Source: Volvariella volvacea V23 (taxonomy: Eukaryota; Basidiomycota; Agaricomycetes; Agaricales; Pluteaceae). From it: 64,000 bases of DNA. The stretch covers positions 895,392-959,391 of the forward strand of contig KB722741.1 in the NCBI GenBank assembly GCA_000349905.1. The letters run 5' to 3'. Positions 1 to 11,747 of this stretch are shown one piece after another. The position numbers and the translations under genes were made by a program. Within the stretch, counting starts at the first letter, position 1, and the number at the start of each line of letters is the position of its first letter. The notes beneath the pieces were generated by a model. It searched no databases. It was not told the origin of the DNA and saw only the letters and a program-made list of their open reading frames with translations.

Positions 1-501
1 GGCAAGCCCAGCCACACGATTATAATTCTCGAACTCTGGCCTCACGTTCTCGCATACAAATCGACGCTATCCCACAGACATCGCTTCCACTTCAAGGATC
101 TATATTCGCTTTTCAGATAGATAGGAACAAATTAATGGCCACAACCTCTTACAACACTGACTCTCAGTTCCGCCAAAGGGCTGATGCGCTTCATCCTCCG
201 AAGGCTTACCTCGGTCTTTGCAGAAAGGTGAGGCTGCACAACCCCCATAAAATATACTACGCCACATGCCTTTCCACCATTGTGACATTATTTAACTCCA
301 TACCTGCAGGTGATCAGCAGCAACGTGGAAGGTTTTAACACGCGTACATTGTTTAGGAGTGCAGTTCTATCCTTTGGCCTTCCAACAGGGCAAAAAGAAG
401 CACGCCTCTGTATACCATTCTCACCTGCGGTTTATCACCCGTCTGGCATACTGCCCATTAAACCGAATCAACCTCTCCCCTCTCCCTTCTACTACCTTCA
501 C
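1..501. other. Left edge, no gene supported
   Basis: Reading frames here are short and lack family resemblance. The stretch probably holds the 5' flank of the gene that begins near 502, but a further upstream exon or the end of a neighbour cut by the window edge cannot be excluded. Confidence 0.4.
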
Positions 502-1944
502 ATGCCCGAGATGGATCTAGAGCTCAGTGTGGATACAGAATGGAGGGAATTAGGCACGGACTTGATTGGTGGCCGTGATCGTGTTCATCACCGTGAAGGA
601 AGAGACGACAAAAAAGTTTGGCTAATCAGCAGGGATGAGCAGAGTTACTTGATACATACGATGGAGGATATTGCGCAGGAACTTTACAAAGAACAGCTAA
701 AGCTGAGCAGGAATAGTAAGTCCTACCAATTTATTTGATATTTGTTTCAAGTTACGCATATTTATATCAGTCATTCCTTCCCTTTCATCGACTGTCGCGA
801 CCATATCCCACTCTGAGAGCAATGGTTCACCTGATGAGAGTCAAGGTATTGCCATCAACCGGAGCCCGTCAAGCCTTTCTTCGCATGACCCACACTCGGC
901 CCAGTGCGAATCAGCGAGCTCACCACAGCCTGCACCCACCAACGGCTCACCAGATGTCACGGACCCTAATGCTACTTACTTATATTACCTTTCTGGCCAA
1001 CCAGGTGATTCTTCCGTCTACACACCAATCTGTGATCCACGTCAGCCCTGGGTAAAGCGATATGAACGTGCCGTCCTTGAGTTGGCATCAATACACCTGT
1101 CTGGAGAGCCGAAGCAGAGATGTAGCATTCCTATCAAGATTGAATACAATCTTGGTCAAGTTGGAAATAGCAAATTGTCCAATCTTCCCTTTGCAAATTG
1201 TGCATGGGGTGGATATGAAGAGTTTTTGGAAGAACTAAGGGGTCTGCAAGAGTGCGTATACTTACTCTCAAGTGATGTAGCATTTGACATAAACCTCTTG
1301 ACAAAAACGGTAGGTATATATCCGAAGTAAGGCGGCTAAACTGGATTGAAGGTCTTCAAGGATACGCGCAATTGTACAATGGGGTCTATGATGTGCAATA
1401 TATGTGGAGAAATAGCTTGTATTATGGGTGGCAAGATAGCCCGAATGCGATTGTGGGAGGGAGGGCTGATGGCAAAAGGATTATTAGGAACAGACAGAGT
1501 GGAAGTAGCCATTTGGGTGACCGAGATGAAGACGCCAGGCCACAAAATGTCCTTTCTTCTGGATCGCAAACGCAGTCACTTGGTATTGATTCAGGAGCGA
1601 ATACTGGTCAAGGTGACTGCCCCAATGGGTGCAAACAATGTAAAAACCTCTCGCAGTCGCCATTGTCAACTGCTCCACCAATGGAAGTTTCTGGGGTGTT
1701 CCCCTCATTTTCCTTCAGGCAGGCATATACGACGATGCAAAATACAGAGTTCAAGGAGCTTGCCCTTTCAGGTCATCCAGCAATTGCCATTCGGAGCGTT
1801 TTGAATACTGTACGGCATATTCCATTGGGGCTGTCAACAAAGCTTATCAATGCCCGATCCTTCCCCAACGACAAGACTAATACCACCGTTATCCAGCACT
1901 ATTCAGGGTACCTATGGAAGCTGCTCTTCCGTAAACTTAAATAG
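502..1944 (+). CDS. Unrecognised multi-exon protein
   Basis: I do not recognise this protein. Exon 1 (502-715, starting MPEMDLELSV) and exon 2 (771-1309) are joined by a clean GTAAGT...CAG intron with matching phase. Exon 2 is open throughout: a Ser/Pro-rich first part, then a more conserved-looking segment with PWVKRYERAVLELA and NLPFANCAWGGYEEFLEELRG. Downstream a further open frame (about 1327-1944, stop TAG) has natural composition (LNWIEGLQGYAQLYNGVYDV) and contains a CPNGCKQCK motif. It would join exon 2 in phase only across a 17-nt gap at 1310-1326, too short for a spliceosomal intron, so the third part may be reached by another splice or by a frameshift. The start is the first ATG of the exon 1 frame that leads directly into acidic coding-like sequence. 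The gene could be broken. Confidence 0.45.
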
Positions 1945-2339
1945 GGTAGAGTCGTGCTACAGCTTCATGGTTTGTACAGTGTGATCGAACGTTCTTCATC
2001 CTGCGAATCGCAAATGATTGTGATAGGCAAATGTGTGCAATCTCTAGCCTTACTTCCATAAAGCTTGACCTGAAGACCCTGGAAGAATATCTAAACATTA
2101 CTCGCGGACGGTCCGGAATAGCGTAATTGTATTGTCAGGCGTGCGATGGAGTGAACCTAGGGGGACTGTTAAGGGGGGTGACGATAGGGGCTCTCTTCGA
2201 GCCCGAAACGCCCGGGGTGCAGGGAGCCGTTGCCAAGCGCTAGTCGCAGCACGAGCACATATTCCGAACACGATGAAGGTTGCTGTTCGCTTCAAGCTCA
2301 CGACGTCTCCTCAACAGCTCCAGCTATCGCACTACATCC

Positions 2340-3640
2340 ATGTCCAGCGCCGACTGTGTCCTGCCTATTGAGCTAGTCGAAACTATTTTCGACTACCTCC
2401 TAGACCCAGACTGTAGAGATGCCTTAAAGGCATGCAGCCTCGCCTCTCGTTCATTATCTCTTCCCTCACACCGTCGACTATTCCGACATCTATCCATTGT
2501 TATCCACATCCTGCCCCCATTGTTCATCAATCAGCGTCTCACGAGCCTTAATTCTATTTCGCCTATTCGTCTATCACTCGTCCAAGCCTTTTCCATCAGG
2601 CTCATCAGCTGCAACGTCAACTTTGATCGCAACCTCTTATTGCAGGTCCTCAGATCCATGGTCAACCTTACTCAAATCACCTTTGACTGTCGCTGGACAT
2701 CGGAACCATTGGTTTCAAAACGCAATACAGGAGTCACGAATGCAGATATATTGCAGGAGTGTTGCCGCCCGAGTATCACACACCTCAACTTGGGAGATTG
2801 CCATGACTTCCCCTCTGACGACTTCTATCGATGTACTTCCCTTACTCATCTAACCCTCCGGAATTGCGCATTTCTACCCCCGAAGGGGAGGTTGATAGCC
2901 TTGCCACGGATTCCAATCAAATCGCTGTTCCTGCACACGTACTGGTTACCTTCTGAAGAAGGGCGTGGTTCTACGGCTGTGCACTTCCTCAGGCACCCGT
3001 TGTGTCCCTGGGATATCAGCTGCCTCGATTCGTTTGGATTCTTTGCATCGAAGAATCAGCAATTCGTGGAGCTGATGGAGTTTATGAAGTACCTTCCGGA
3101 TTCTGTTACTTCCTTCTCAGCCGAGATACCTGCGGAGTGTAAGCTCGATGCCTTCTTATCAACTGCCTTCGCTCAATGACTTTTCTAGACGAGGACTTTT
3201 CATCCAAGGAGATAACGATCCCGAATCTCGACATTTCTATGTTTCCTCGATTGAGCTTTCTCAAGCTCAAGCTCGGGTCGCGCGATCCCAAACAAAATGG
3301 GTGCATTCGTTGGATAGCAAGTCAACTTGCAAATATTCCGAACCATATCCGTATCAATAAACTTCACATTACAGTTACGATGGGTAAAGGGGGAGACATT
3401 GATACGATCCTTAGGGACTGCGATTGGAGCTCGGTCGATTGCGCTCTTGCAGGAACGCAATTCAGCAACTTAAGGGCAATTCGTATTAGGTTCAAGCTGT
3501 GTGAGTGCTTTCAGGAGACTTGTGCGGTGAATGAGGTCGAAAGGGTGATGAGAGAGGCGCTTCCGATGGCAGGTACACGGAATTTGGATTTATGTATCCG
3601 CACGGCAAAGACGGCCCAATGTTACCACGAACGTAGTTAA
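2340..3640 (+). CDS. F-box/leucine-rich-repeat-like protein
   Basis: The predicted protein has 416 aa. It starts MSSADCVLPIELVETIFDYL, a typical basidiomycete F-box in which LP-EL-E-IFDYL is followed by a Cys-Ser-Leu helix (ACSLASRSLSLPSHRRLFRHL). The rest is a series of Leu-rich strands (LTQITFDCRW, ITHLNLGDC, LTHLTLRNC). F-box proteins of this type are substrate adaptors of SCF ubiquitin ligases; the target is unknown. The apparent frame break near 3177 is explained by an intron at 3139-3188 (GTAAGC...TTTCTAG, 50 bp), giving exons 2340-3138 and 3189-3640 with continuous phase. The ATG at 2340 is chosen because it lies just before the F-box; the frame is open further upstream but only from a TTG. 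It is not obviously a close paralog of the F-box cluster at 34.8-45.7 kb. Confidence 0.75.
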
Positions 3641-5030
3641 TCCTGTGATTCTCTAGCTGGGCAGCATAGCCATTATTTCTAACGAGTTCTAATGCAAGAT
3701 GTGAACCATAATACCAAGCGGCGGACTTGTGCAGGCACAAGTCATTAGCGTCCGAGATCCCCAGTAACAAAGACTCCATTTATTTTAGCCCTCCACTTTA
3801 TCTATTCACTGTCTCCATTCTACTGGAGTGCTTTCCCTAAAATTTGTGAGAATCCTCAGATCATGAGGCGAAGTTGATGGGGAGGTTTGGGCGTCTAGGT
3901 GGCGTTCTCGGCTGCCCTTGGCAAATTGGTTTGGTTGTGTGAGCTTTACAAGCCACAACGAAATATGTACAAACAAGGTGCTTCTCGTCATCGGCCCCAA
4001 CATCGCCGTAAAGTTCTACCTCCTGCAACTCCTGTCCTGCTGAATTTGCGAGAAAGATCCTTTTTCTGCTTTCTGAACCGGATCACAGCTCTTGGCGCTG
4101 CTCAAAATACTGCAGCTTAGCTCATTTCCTCGGCGTTGTTACGTCCATGGGATAAATTGTGGGGAAAGTGGTATGGTCTGGTATGTATTGCGGGGTCAGG
4201 TTGTGTCCACCATCTGCTATCAACTCAGCAGAATGTCGTCGGCTCGTGTGTCCACAGGTGGCACCGGAAATACTACTAAGATCTGAATGGGTCACTAGAC
4301 AGGCGATCCGTTTCGTTCCATTGAATACCGACTATATACAGCCAGCACAGTTGGACATGTGGCCCTCAGATGGAGAAACACCTGCCTTCTTCCTTGATTT
4401 ATCCATGGTTCCGTTCCATCCGATAGCAAAAGTGAGTGCTAAAAATATTGTCTATCGAGCTTCAGGAGGATATTTATGTCGACGCGTCTTTATGAACTTA
4501 TTTTTGGGTGACCCGAACGACCAAGTGCTTTTACCCCACATTCCAAGCATATCTTGTCTAGCCCAGCGCCTTGTCCTCTCTGTTCTGCTCTTTGGTCTTG
4601 GCGTTCACCCACCCACAAGCCGGAACTGCCCCATCTGGTAAAGACCCTACAGCCAAGACAATGAGATCAGGAACCCAATTCAATCCATCCTACCTGCTCA
4701 CGGCGATGGCTGGGTCATGTCCGCTACTTCCTGCCATCTCTCATAGCCGTGATGTCCATCATGTGCTGTCTGGGCACCTGAAAACACAAATGAATTTCAA
4801 AGTTGATGGATCTTCTCGTGTTGCCAGTTGTCGATTCGGTGAGTTGTAGGCAGTTTCCCGGTTCATGAAATGTAATTCACTACACTGCACGATCTAGACT
4901 GCTGAATACTATGAAGGACCTCCCGATCAGGTTTCACCGACAGGCTGAGAAGACCACCCGTGCAAATTTTGCGACCTCCATGCAGAAAATTCCTCCACCG
5001 GGTATTATCCGTCTCGCCTCGTTCAAGGAC
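3641..5030. other. Intergenic, no gene supported
   Basis: About 1.4 kb with only short, composition-poor frames on both strands. It contains the 3' flank of the F-box gene and the upstream region of the cellobiohydrolase. I see no RNA gene or repeat here. Confidence 0.5.
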
Positions 5031-5038
5031 GTATATAA
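5031..5038 (+). promoter_or_regulatory. TATA box of the cellobiohydrolase gene
   Basis: GTATATAA lies about 70 bp before the start codon of the GH7 gene, a normal distance for a strongly expressed fungal secreted-enzyme gene. Confidence 0.6.
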
Positions 5039-5106
5039 CCTCAGATTTTTGAGAGGTTCACCATCCAACAGCTCACTCGTCTGTCAGATACTTCACCAGC
5101 TTCGAT

Positions 5107-6765
5107 ATGTTCCCCAAAGCCGCTCTCATCTCATTCTCTCTCTTCGCTATTGCCTACGGTCAGCAGGTTGGGACGGCAAAGACTGAGGTCCACCCCAAGC
5201 TCTCCTGGCAGAAGTGTACCACCTCTGGTGGTTGCGTCACCCAATCCACCGGTGAAGTCACCCTCGACTCTAACTGGCGCTGGGTTCACGACAAGAACGG
5301 TTACACCAACTGCTACACCGGCAACGCGTGGAATAGTACCATCTGTCCAGATGGTGTTACCTGCGCCAACAACTGTGCCGTCGATGGTGCTGACTACCAA
5401 GCCACATACGGTATCACCACTAGCGGTAACTCCCTCACCCTCAAGTTTGTCACTCAGAGCAGCCAGAAGAACGTCGGCAGTCGTGTCTACCTCATGAACA
5501 GCGAAAGCCGCTACGAGATGTTCAACCTTCTTAACAAGGAATTCACTTTTGATGTCGACGTCTCCCAACTCCCTTGCGGACTTAACGGCGCCCTTTACTT
5601 CGTCGAGATGGACGCTGATGGAGGCATGAGCCGATTCTCTGGTAACAAGGCTGGTGCCAAATACGGTACCGGATACTGTGATTCTCAGTGTCCTCGTGAC
5701 ATCAAGTTCATCAATGGAGAGGTATGGACTTCCATTTCTACATACTGATATGTGCCAAAATTTACCCCTCTTTGTGTAGGCCAATGTCGCTGGTTGGTCG
5801 GCCTCACCGACTGATCCCAACGCGGGAACCGGCAACTATGGTACCTGCTGTGGTGAGATGGACATTTGGGAGGCGAACTCCATCTCCACTGCCTATACAC
5901 CCCACCCTTGTACCTCTACCGGCCAGGTCCGCTGCACAGGCAATGCTTGTGGTGGTTCTAGCAACCGTTATGGTTCAGTTTGTGACCCAGACGGGTGCGA
6001 TTTCAACTCCTACCGTCAAGGTGTATACAACTTCTATGGCCCTGGATCGTCCAACACTATCGATACCAACAAGAAGGTCACGGTCGTCACACAATTCTTC
6101 ACCAACAACAACAGCTCTACCGGCACTCTCACCGAAATTCGCCGTCTCTATGTGCAGGACGGTCGGGTCATCCAGAACTCCAAGACCTCCTTCAGCGGTA
6201 TCTCACCTTATGACTCCATCACCAGCCAATACTGCGCTGATCAGAAGTCCTTCTTCGGAGACCACGAGTCCTTCGCTAGCAAGGGCGGTTTGGCCCGCAT
6301 GGGAGCTGCCATCGCTAGGGGCGTGGTCTTAGTCATGTCCATCTGGGACGACCACTACGCCCACATGTTGTGGTTGGACAGCACCTACCCCACTGATGCC
6401 GACCCATCCGTCCCAGGCAAGAAGCGCGGTACTTGCCCAACAACCTCTGGAGATCCCAAGGACGTCGAAGCAAACTCTGCCAACGCCCAAGTTGTCTTCT
6501 CCAACATCCGCTTCGGTGATATCGGCTCCACCTACTCCGGCGGTTCTACCTCCAACCCACCCACTTCTACTACTACTTCTACTGCACCTGGACCCACTCA
6601 AACTCAATGGGGACAATGGTAAGCCCTATTCTGGCATATCTTATGATGCTTCGGTGACTGATCGTACTTCCTTCTAGTGGTGGCCAAGGCTGGACTGGTC
6701 CTACTGTCTGCCAGACGGGCACTCGCTGCGTCGTCGTCAACCAATGGTACCACCAGTGCCAGTAA
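5107..6765 (+). CDS. cel7A: GH7 cellobiohydrolase with CBM1
   Basis: Secreted exo-cellulase that releases cellobiose processively from reducing ends of cellulose chains. The predicted protein has 513 aa: signal peptide ([18 protein letters not shown], mature from QQVG), GH7 catalytic domain to about residue 450, a Ser/Thr/Pro linker, and a C-terminal fungal cellulose-binding module ([13 protein letters not shown], ending WYHQCQ). The active-site motif GEMDIWEAN puts the nucleophile at E231, with D233 and the acid/base E236; after signal removal this is within one residue of Trichoderma Cel7A. Many conserved Cys and loop motifs ([20 protein letters not shown]) are present. Three exons: 5107-5721, 5780-6618 and 6678-6765. 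The second intron splits the CBM1, which is open only after splicing. It lies 2 kb from an AA9 LPMO, its likely partner on crystalline cellulose. Nothing is missing. Confidence 0.97.
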
Positions 6766-7524
6766 ACATATACACGGTTATATTTGGGAATTCGGCGTTG
6801 TATTTTCTGTACTTCTGTTGTACAAAGGTTCCGGGCTTTCAAATAGACTTCTTGTTTGACGTCTCCAATTTTTTCCCCTTGTGCTTTTCCCTTGGAACCA
6901 CGGCCCTACTCTAACGAATTCCCCCCCCCCCCCCCCCCCCGAACCGGTGGGGTATTGGCAAATGCGTTCTACCTGAAGGTGAGGCATCTTCCGATCAATG
7001 TTATGGGAAGTAGCTTGTTGATTTGATAGGTACACAGCCCATTACTCATTGGTTCGGTCAACCCCGGTCAAGAGCTAGAATCCGAACTCGAAGCTTGAAG
7101 GGCTGGACGAACAGCAGTGAGACAATATGCTACGGCACCACAAATCGGGCGCTCTGTCTACCGAATGCAGTAGCGACTCATTGTGTTACTAGCCCCACAG
7201 TCGGCCTGTATCTGTGGCTATTCTCGTGCGGATCTATTGTGATTATTGCTTGTTTGATCACCATCACCCCACCCCTAGACCTAACTGCCCCGGGCTCCAA
7301 CGGCACAACAGGGTACGCTGCTCCAAAGGTTAGTGGAGTTTATCAATGCCTCAGGCTTGGTGGGGCACAGAGCTGGGGTATATCTAGAAGCCCACATACG
7401 TCTAAACACCCTGGTTGATCCCATTCCTCCGCTTCAACGGTGCTACTTTAGCTTTCCCAATTTCCTTTCCTTCCCTTTGTTCACCTTTTTTCTTTTTCTT
7501 CCCCCACTGTCTTTCACGTTCACC
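6766..7524. other. Intergenic with poly-C tract
   Basis: About 760 bp between the cellobiohydrolase and the next gene. Apart from the C20 run at 6921-6940 and a T/C-rich stretch just before 7525 (a common promoter feature in fungi) I see no feature. Confidence 0.5.
6921..6940. repeat. C20 homopolymer
   Basis: Twenty consecutive C residues in the 3' flank of the cellobiohydrolase gene. It may be a real hypervariable tract or an imprecisely sized homopolymer from sequencing. Confidence 0.9.
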
Positions 7525-8425
7525 ATGGGCGGATTCCTTCCCTCATCCCTTATTTTCCTGTTCACCCTTTCTTCCATCTTTGCATGTCTTATTTTTGGCA
7601 TCTCGTTCTCCCTGCTCGAGATATTGGCCCTCACCCTCAACTCGCTCGCCGCCGGTTTCACGCTGCTTTATCACATAACGACGGTGACACTCGTGTGGCA
7701 CCGCAAACGAGCCAAGCTCACCTATTCCGGATCTCACAAGCCATTCCACTTCACCATCTCCCACGTGGGCTGGTTAATCTGGCTTTCCTTCGTCTGGTTC
7801 TTCGCCTTCATCGTCACTGTGGAAGATGCGGTTAATCCCGAAACGCCATTCAAGGAGGGGTGGGCAGATATGGCCCAGCTGGCTGTTATATGCCTCACGG
7901 CGCTTGAGATGTCTGTGTTAGGTATTACTACCACCCACTGTATCGCCAAGAGGGATAGGCTTGTAACGGGGAGCCAAAGGCGAACGGAGAGCATGGGAGA
8001 AGATGGGATTATGGTGAGCATTTGAACAACACGGAAGACTTCATGGCTCATACCTGTACTCCCAGTCCGTTCTCTTGAACAGAGAGACAATCGTACATGT
8101 TTCTGATCCGGATACATCCAGACAACGATTCGCGAAGTCTAGAGTGTGAGCTTTTGACACCTACGGCTGGTGGTTCTTGCGTCTAATCAGTCTTAGGCCT
8201 GTGTCCGCTTTCGGATTTGGAAGAGGGTTTGATATAATGGTACCCCAACACGTGCCCATTGTCTCTTCAGAGCGTAGATCCCTCGCAGACACCATATCTA
8301 CGTTTGGGCAATCGCGGGAAGCGGTTCATGGTTCTGTAAGCGAGAGAGATAGTGCATCGCGTCGTTCGTACAGTATGCCTGTGAGACCCCCGGAGAGGCC
8401 GCTTATTGACCCAGATTCACCTTAA
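7525..8425 (+). CDS. Four-helix membrane protein, unrecognised
   Basis: The predicted protein has 267 aa in three exons (7525-8013, 8066-8145, 8191-8425), with short GTGAGC...CAG introns and matching phases. The first 150 residues hold four hydrophobic segments: about 7-27 (SLIFLFTLSSIFACLIFGIS), about 33-57, about 84-105 (VGWLIWLSFVWFFAFIVTV) and about 120-142 (MAQLAVICLTALEMSVLGIT). This four-helix layout resembles fungal MARVEL-like or tetraspan proteins. The C-terminal half is a Ser/Arg-rich hydrophilic tail, probably cytosolic, ending RPPERPLIDPDSP. The ATG at 7525 is chosen because a T/C-rich untranslated stretch precedes it and the first helix follows directly. The function is unknown to me. 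Confidence 0.7.
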
Positions 8426-8717
8426 TTTATTATTTGTTGCCTGTCGTTGGGTTCTCCTCCCTTCCTCTCACTATGATCTGGTGAGCATGCCTAATGAATT
8501 GAAAAGGCGGAGAAGGACATGAATATTGAAATATCCGCGTCTCTCCCTCTTGATCCAGGAACTTCTTACAACGTACCTGCTGTCATTGTTCATCCAATCG
8601 TCGTTATGAGATCCAAAGTTGACGTGTTTCTGAATAATTATATTGAATTGTGTACAATGAGTTTTAGTCTTGAACAAAAAGTCATAGCAACAAATGTCAT
8701 GAGAGGGGATAACACTG
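8426..8717. other. Shared 3' flank of convergent genes
   Basis: About 290 bp between the stop codons of the membrane protein (forward) and the LPMO (reverse). It is AT-richer than the coding sequence and shows no gene. Confidence 0.5.
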
Positions 8718-10055
8718 TTACGGCTGGCATTGGTAGTACCACTGTGGGAAAAATCAATAATAAGCTCAATCGTACCTCAGTTAACACTGGCGCAATACAC
8801 TTACCTCATTGACTTGTACGCATGTATAGGGTGAAGCACACACAGTAGGACCAGTCCAACCACTTCCACCACATTGCTGCCATGGCGATGCCACAGGACC
8901 AGTTGCAGTCGTGGAGCTAGTAACTGGAGGAGGCGTAGATATGGTGGTAGAGGCAGTGCTTGTAGGAGGGGCAGGAGGGGCTCCACCACCGTAGACAGGG
9001 GGTCCAGGGACTAAAAACGTGTCTAAATAGGTCAGAAGACCCTCGATGAGTGATGGTACGCACTGGTATAGCTAGTGTATTGGCCGTAAAGATTGAAAAG
9101 AATGCCAGGATCGCTTGAGATGGGTGAGCGTCGAGGTTGCTTACTGTTGGCATTGGAGACTCACTTTGCGGAATAAGCGCCAGGTAAGCGGACGGTCGCG
9201 GGCGCAGCATTGCCATTTCCAGCGATCCTGAGCTGGTAGCAGGACATGTAGAACTGTAACACGGTAGGAATATGTCATGAGCACTCTAATTGGTCTTGGA
9301 GTAACATACCTGTGCGCCACCAGGACTTCCAGCGACGTGGAGTGCAATGACTTCTGCACGAAGGAGATAATCGCCTGGGGCAATATCGCTCGGGATTGTA
9401 ACCTCCATTCTCCCGCAATTATCGTTCAGAACATCAGTTCCCCAGTAGTCTGTTATGGAAGACTTGAGTGACACTTCTTGGGAATGGTGGACAGTGCATT
9501 ACCGTATCGTACAAGACCGAGTTCGTGGATCTTGAACCAGTTGGCTTGGGCACCAACAGCAGTTGTCGCATCATCAACGCGGGCCCTGGGGACTAGTCAA
9601 TACGGCCTCTCGATCAAGTCGTTCAGAAGACGTACAGGTAGACGATGACGGGACCATCGTGGTTGCCGCCAATGGCTTCAATAGCGCAATTACGGTCACC
9701 TGGCTGTTGATGCATCTCAATGGTAACCTTTCCTCCGGCTGTACTATGATCTCAGTATTATTCTGCATCTGGAATATGCCGTACTCACCATTCACCGTGC
9801 AAATTCCAGAAGTGGCTCGAGAACCAGCGTTGCAGGCAAGATCCTATAGACAATTATTATAACACCCAATGGTTGACCATCAGCTTGGGGACTCACGGCG
9901 CTAGTTACACTGGTAACAGGGGAATTACTTTGAGGTGCACGGACGCAAACACCACCCTGGTCGACGCCGTTGACCCATAATTGTTGGAAAGTAGCATGAG
10001 CACTAGCAGTGATTGCAGAAGACAGGAGAAGCGCAGCAGCACTTGTGAGCTTCAT
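8718..10055 (-). CDS. AA9 lytic polysaccharide monooxygenase with CBM1
   Basis: Secreted copper enzyme that oxidatively cleaves crystalline cellulose. The predicted protein has 302 aa in nine exons with all phases matching: 9897-10055, 9789-9843, 9636-9738, 9503-9585, 9310-9449, 9165-9253, 9064-9113, 8805-9010 and 8718-8741. The signal peptide is 19 aa, so the mature protein starts with His20 ([15 protein letters not shown]), the first ligand of the copper histidine brace. The second His lies in [11 protein letters not shown], and the axial Tyr region reads [12 protein letters not shown]. Other AA9 signatures are [23 protein letters not shown] and [11 protein letters not shown]. The domain ends IPGPPVY, followed by a Ser/Thr/Pro linker and a CBM1 ([14 protein letters not shown]) ending WYYQCQP. 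As in the nearby cellobiohydrolase, an intron splits the CBM1 and leaves the last eight codons in their own 24-nt exon. Confidence 0.95.
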
Positions 10056-10091
10056 CTTGTGTGGAGAATGATCATCCCGGGGGCAGTTGAG

Positions 10092-10099
10092 TATTTATA
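10092..10099 (-). promoter_or_regulatory. TATA box of the AA9 LPMO gene
   Basis: On the reverse strand TATAAATA lies 37 bp before the LPMO start codon. Confidence 0.65.
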
Positions 10100-11239
10100 C
10101 ATCGAAAGACCAAGTGCTAAGCCTCGTCGTTGCTATCTGGTGGGTCAAGTCTGGGCGGTATTTATTCCGAGGATGCAAGGCCGAGCATCTCAGTGTCTGT
10201 GCATACCGAGTTATAACCGAGAGTGGAGGTGGGCGCGCGCAGGCGGAGAACCATCTGGCAAGTTTAATAAAGCTAAATTGTCGGATAAATACGCTGATAG
10301 GTCGTAACAAACCTCGCTAGGGATAATCCTGGACAACGACAAGAGAATTTCTGCACGAGACGACTGCTAATCTTTGCCCGGAGTCTTTAACAATCGGCTT
10401 TTGAAGAGCCACATGGGGTAAAATACGTATGCTAAGGGAAAGACGGTCAAATCAGTCAATAGCACTCAATGCAGCTTAACGACTGTGAACGAGCTTTTTG
10501 TACTTCACTCACAAAAGTAACTCAAGTCCTCCGTCGTCATCCTGATAATCATAAACCATTGACGTAGAGAGTCAAAAATAAGGTTAGTTCCCTCCGAGAA
10601 TGCATCGACTAAAGAGTCCCACCATTATAAGGAGATAACCGATCTCGGTGGCAATTCTACACTCCGTCCATCGCACAAGGCAGATTGACGCAACAGCAGA
10701 TAGAGCTATTCAGGATAAGCTGTGTCGTTGACTCAGGCAAGTTGTTGGACAGTCAGTTCCTAGTAATTGATGGGGGGGGGACGTATCGATGCTGAAGATG
10801 AACCTATTTACAAAATGCCTCAGAAATAAGACAAAAGAGCCCGTTTTTGGCTAGCGAAGAGACCAATTTTTTGTGATCCGACCCTCGGCAGTTCTACTGG
10901 GGGTCTCCATGGGGCGGGTTGTGCGGGGCAGTCACGTGAATAACGCCCCGAATGGCCATTCCCATCTGCAATAATTCTGCTGCAGACCATGCAATAGCAC
11001 GTACGGCCAGAGCATGTCCAATCTTTATACAGCGCCTCAATTTCGAGTCATTTTCATCTAATGACGACCTCCGTGGTGTGGAGATCTGCTCGGTCCCATT
11101 ATGTCGCAAAGATGATCGTCACCTTCCATAGGATATAGCGTCCGTTGATTCAACACCCCCCTTCACGGACGCATGTCCTTGGTGTAGGGGAAGAATAGAA
11201 AATATCTTCCGCTAGACACACCAACCCTCTTCAGCCCAA
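10100..11239. other. Intergenic, LPMO upstream region
   Basis: About 1.1 kb without a coding-like frame, holding the upstream region of the LPMO gene. A G9 run occurs at 10772-10780. No RNA gene or repeat was recognised. Confidence 0.45.
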
Positions 11240-11580
11240 GATGCAAAACGATCGTGGTCAACGTGGACGTAGTCGGAGCATCAAATGGTCTCGGCCACGC
11301 CATCATCACCGTCCTCCTCTCTCCTTCCTACAACCTCAAGCAACCTGTAACCATCTTCTTCGCTCTCCCAAACTTCACTACGTATCTATCAGCGCTAAAG
11401 TCACCATCATCACCGACTACACCCCAGATTCCACTGCCAGAGTAACCACCTCCTTCGCACAGGCAGGAATCCACGCTCTCATCTCCATGGTTCTCACCCC
11501 CGAAACGCCCTCGACAATGCATCATCCTCCGGGCCTCCAAAGCTGCGGGAGTTGAGAGGTTCCCTCCGAGCGAGTCAAGT
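11240..11580 (+). pseudogene. NmrA-like oxidoreductase relic
   Basis: Fragments in different frames line up with the N-terminal part of an NmrA/isoflavone-reductase-like NAD(P)-binding protein. DVVGASNGLGHAIITVLLS resembles the Rossmann glycine loop, then come a PNFTTYLSALKS segment, FAQAGIHALISMVLTPE, and ASKAAGVERFPPSES, which matches the family's ASKAAGVKRFAPSEWG-type motif. No single frame or plausible splice joins them and the C-terminal half is missing, so this is a truncated, frameshifted remnant. Reading: seen in sequence; family assignment is from memory of conserved motifs. Confidence 0.6.
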
Positions 11581-11747
11581 TGAAGACGACGACTGTGAAG
11601 GAGTTTTTGGAGAAATATTGGGGAAATAAGGGGTGTTGAAGGACTCGATGTTGCTGCTGTGTAAGGCTCTGCTGTACTCATACACATGGTCTCTTCCAAT
11701 ACACCGTTGTTCTAGAAGAAAGCCTTATCTTCATATGAGCCTAGGTA

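Noticed and set aside
3139..3188. Apparent frameshift in the F-box gene at about 3177
   Set aside because: GTAAGC at 3139 and TTTCTAG at 3182-3188 form a normal 50-bp intron that joins both frames in phase.
4159..4641. Forward frame of 160 codons upstream of the cellobiohydrolase
   Set aside because: No signal, motif or natural composition; it lies in a stretch with open frames in several registers and has no splice partner.
5131..5835. Long reverse frame (234 codons) opposite the cellobiohydrolase
   Set aside because: It is the antisense shadow of a strongly codon-biased gene whose GH7 motifs are on the forward strand.
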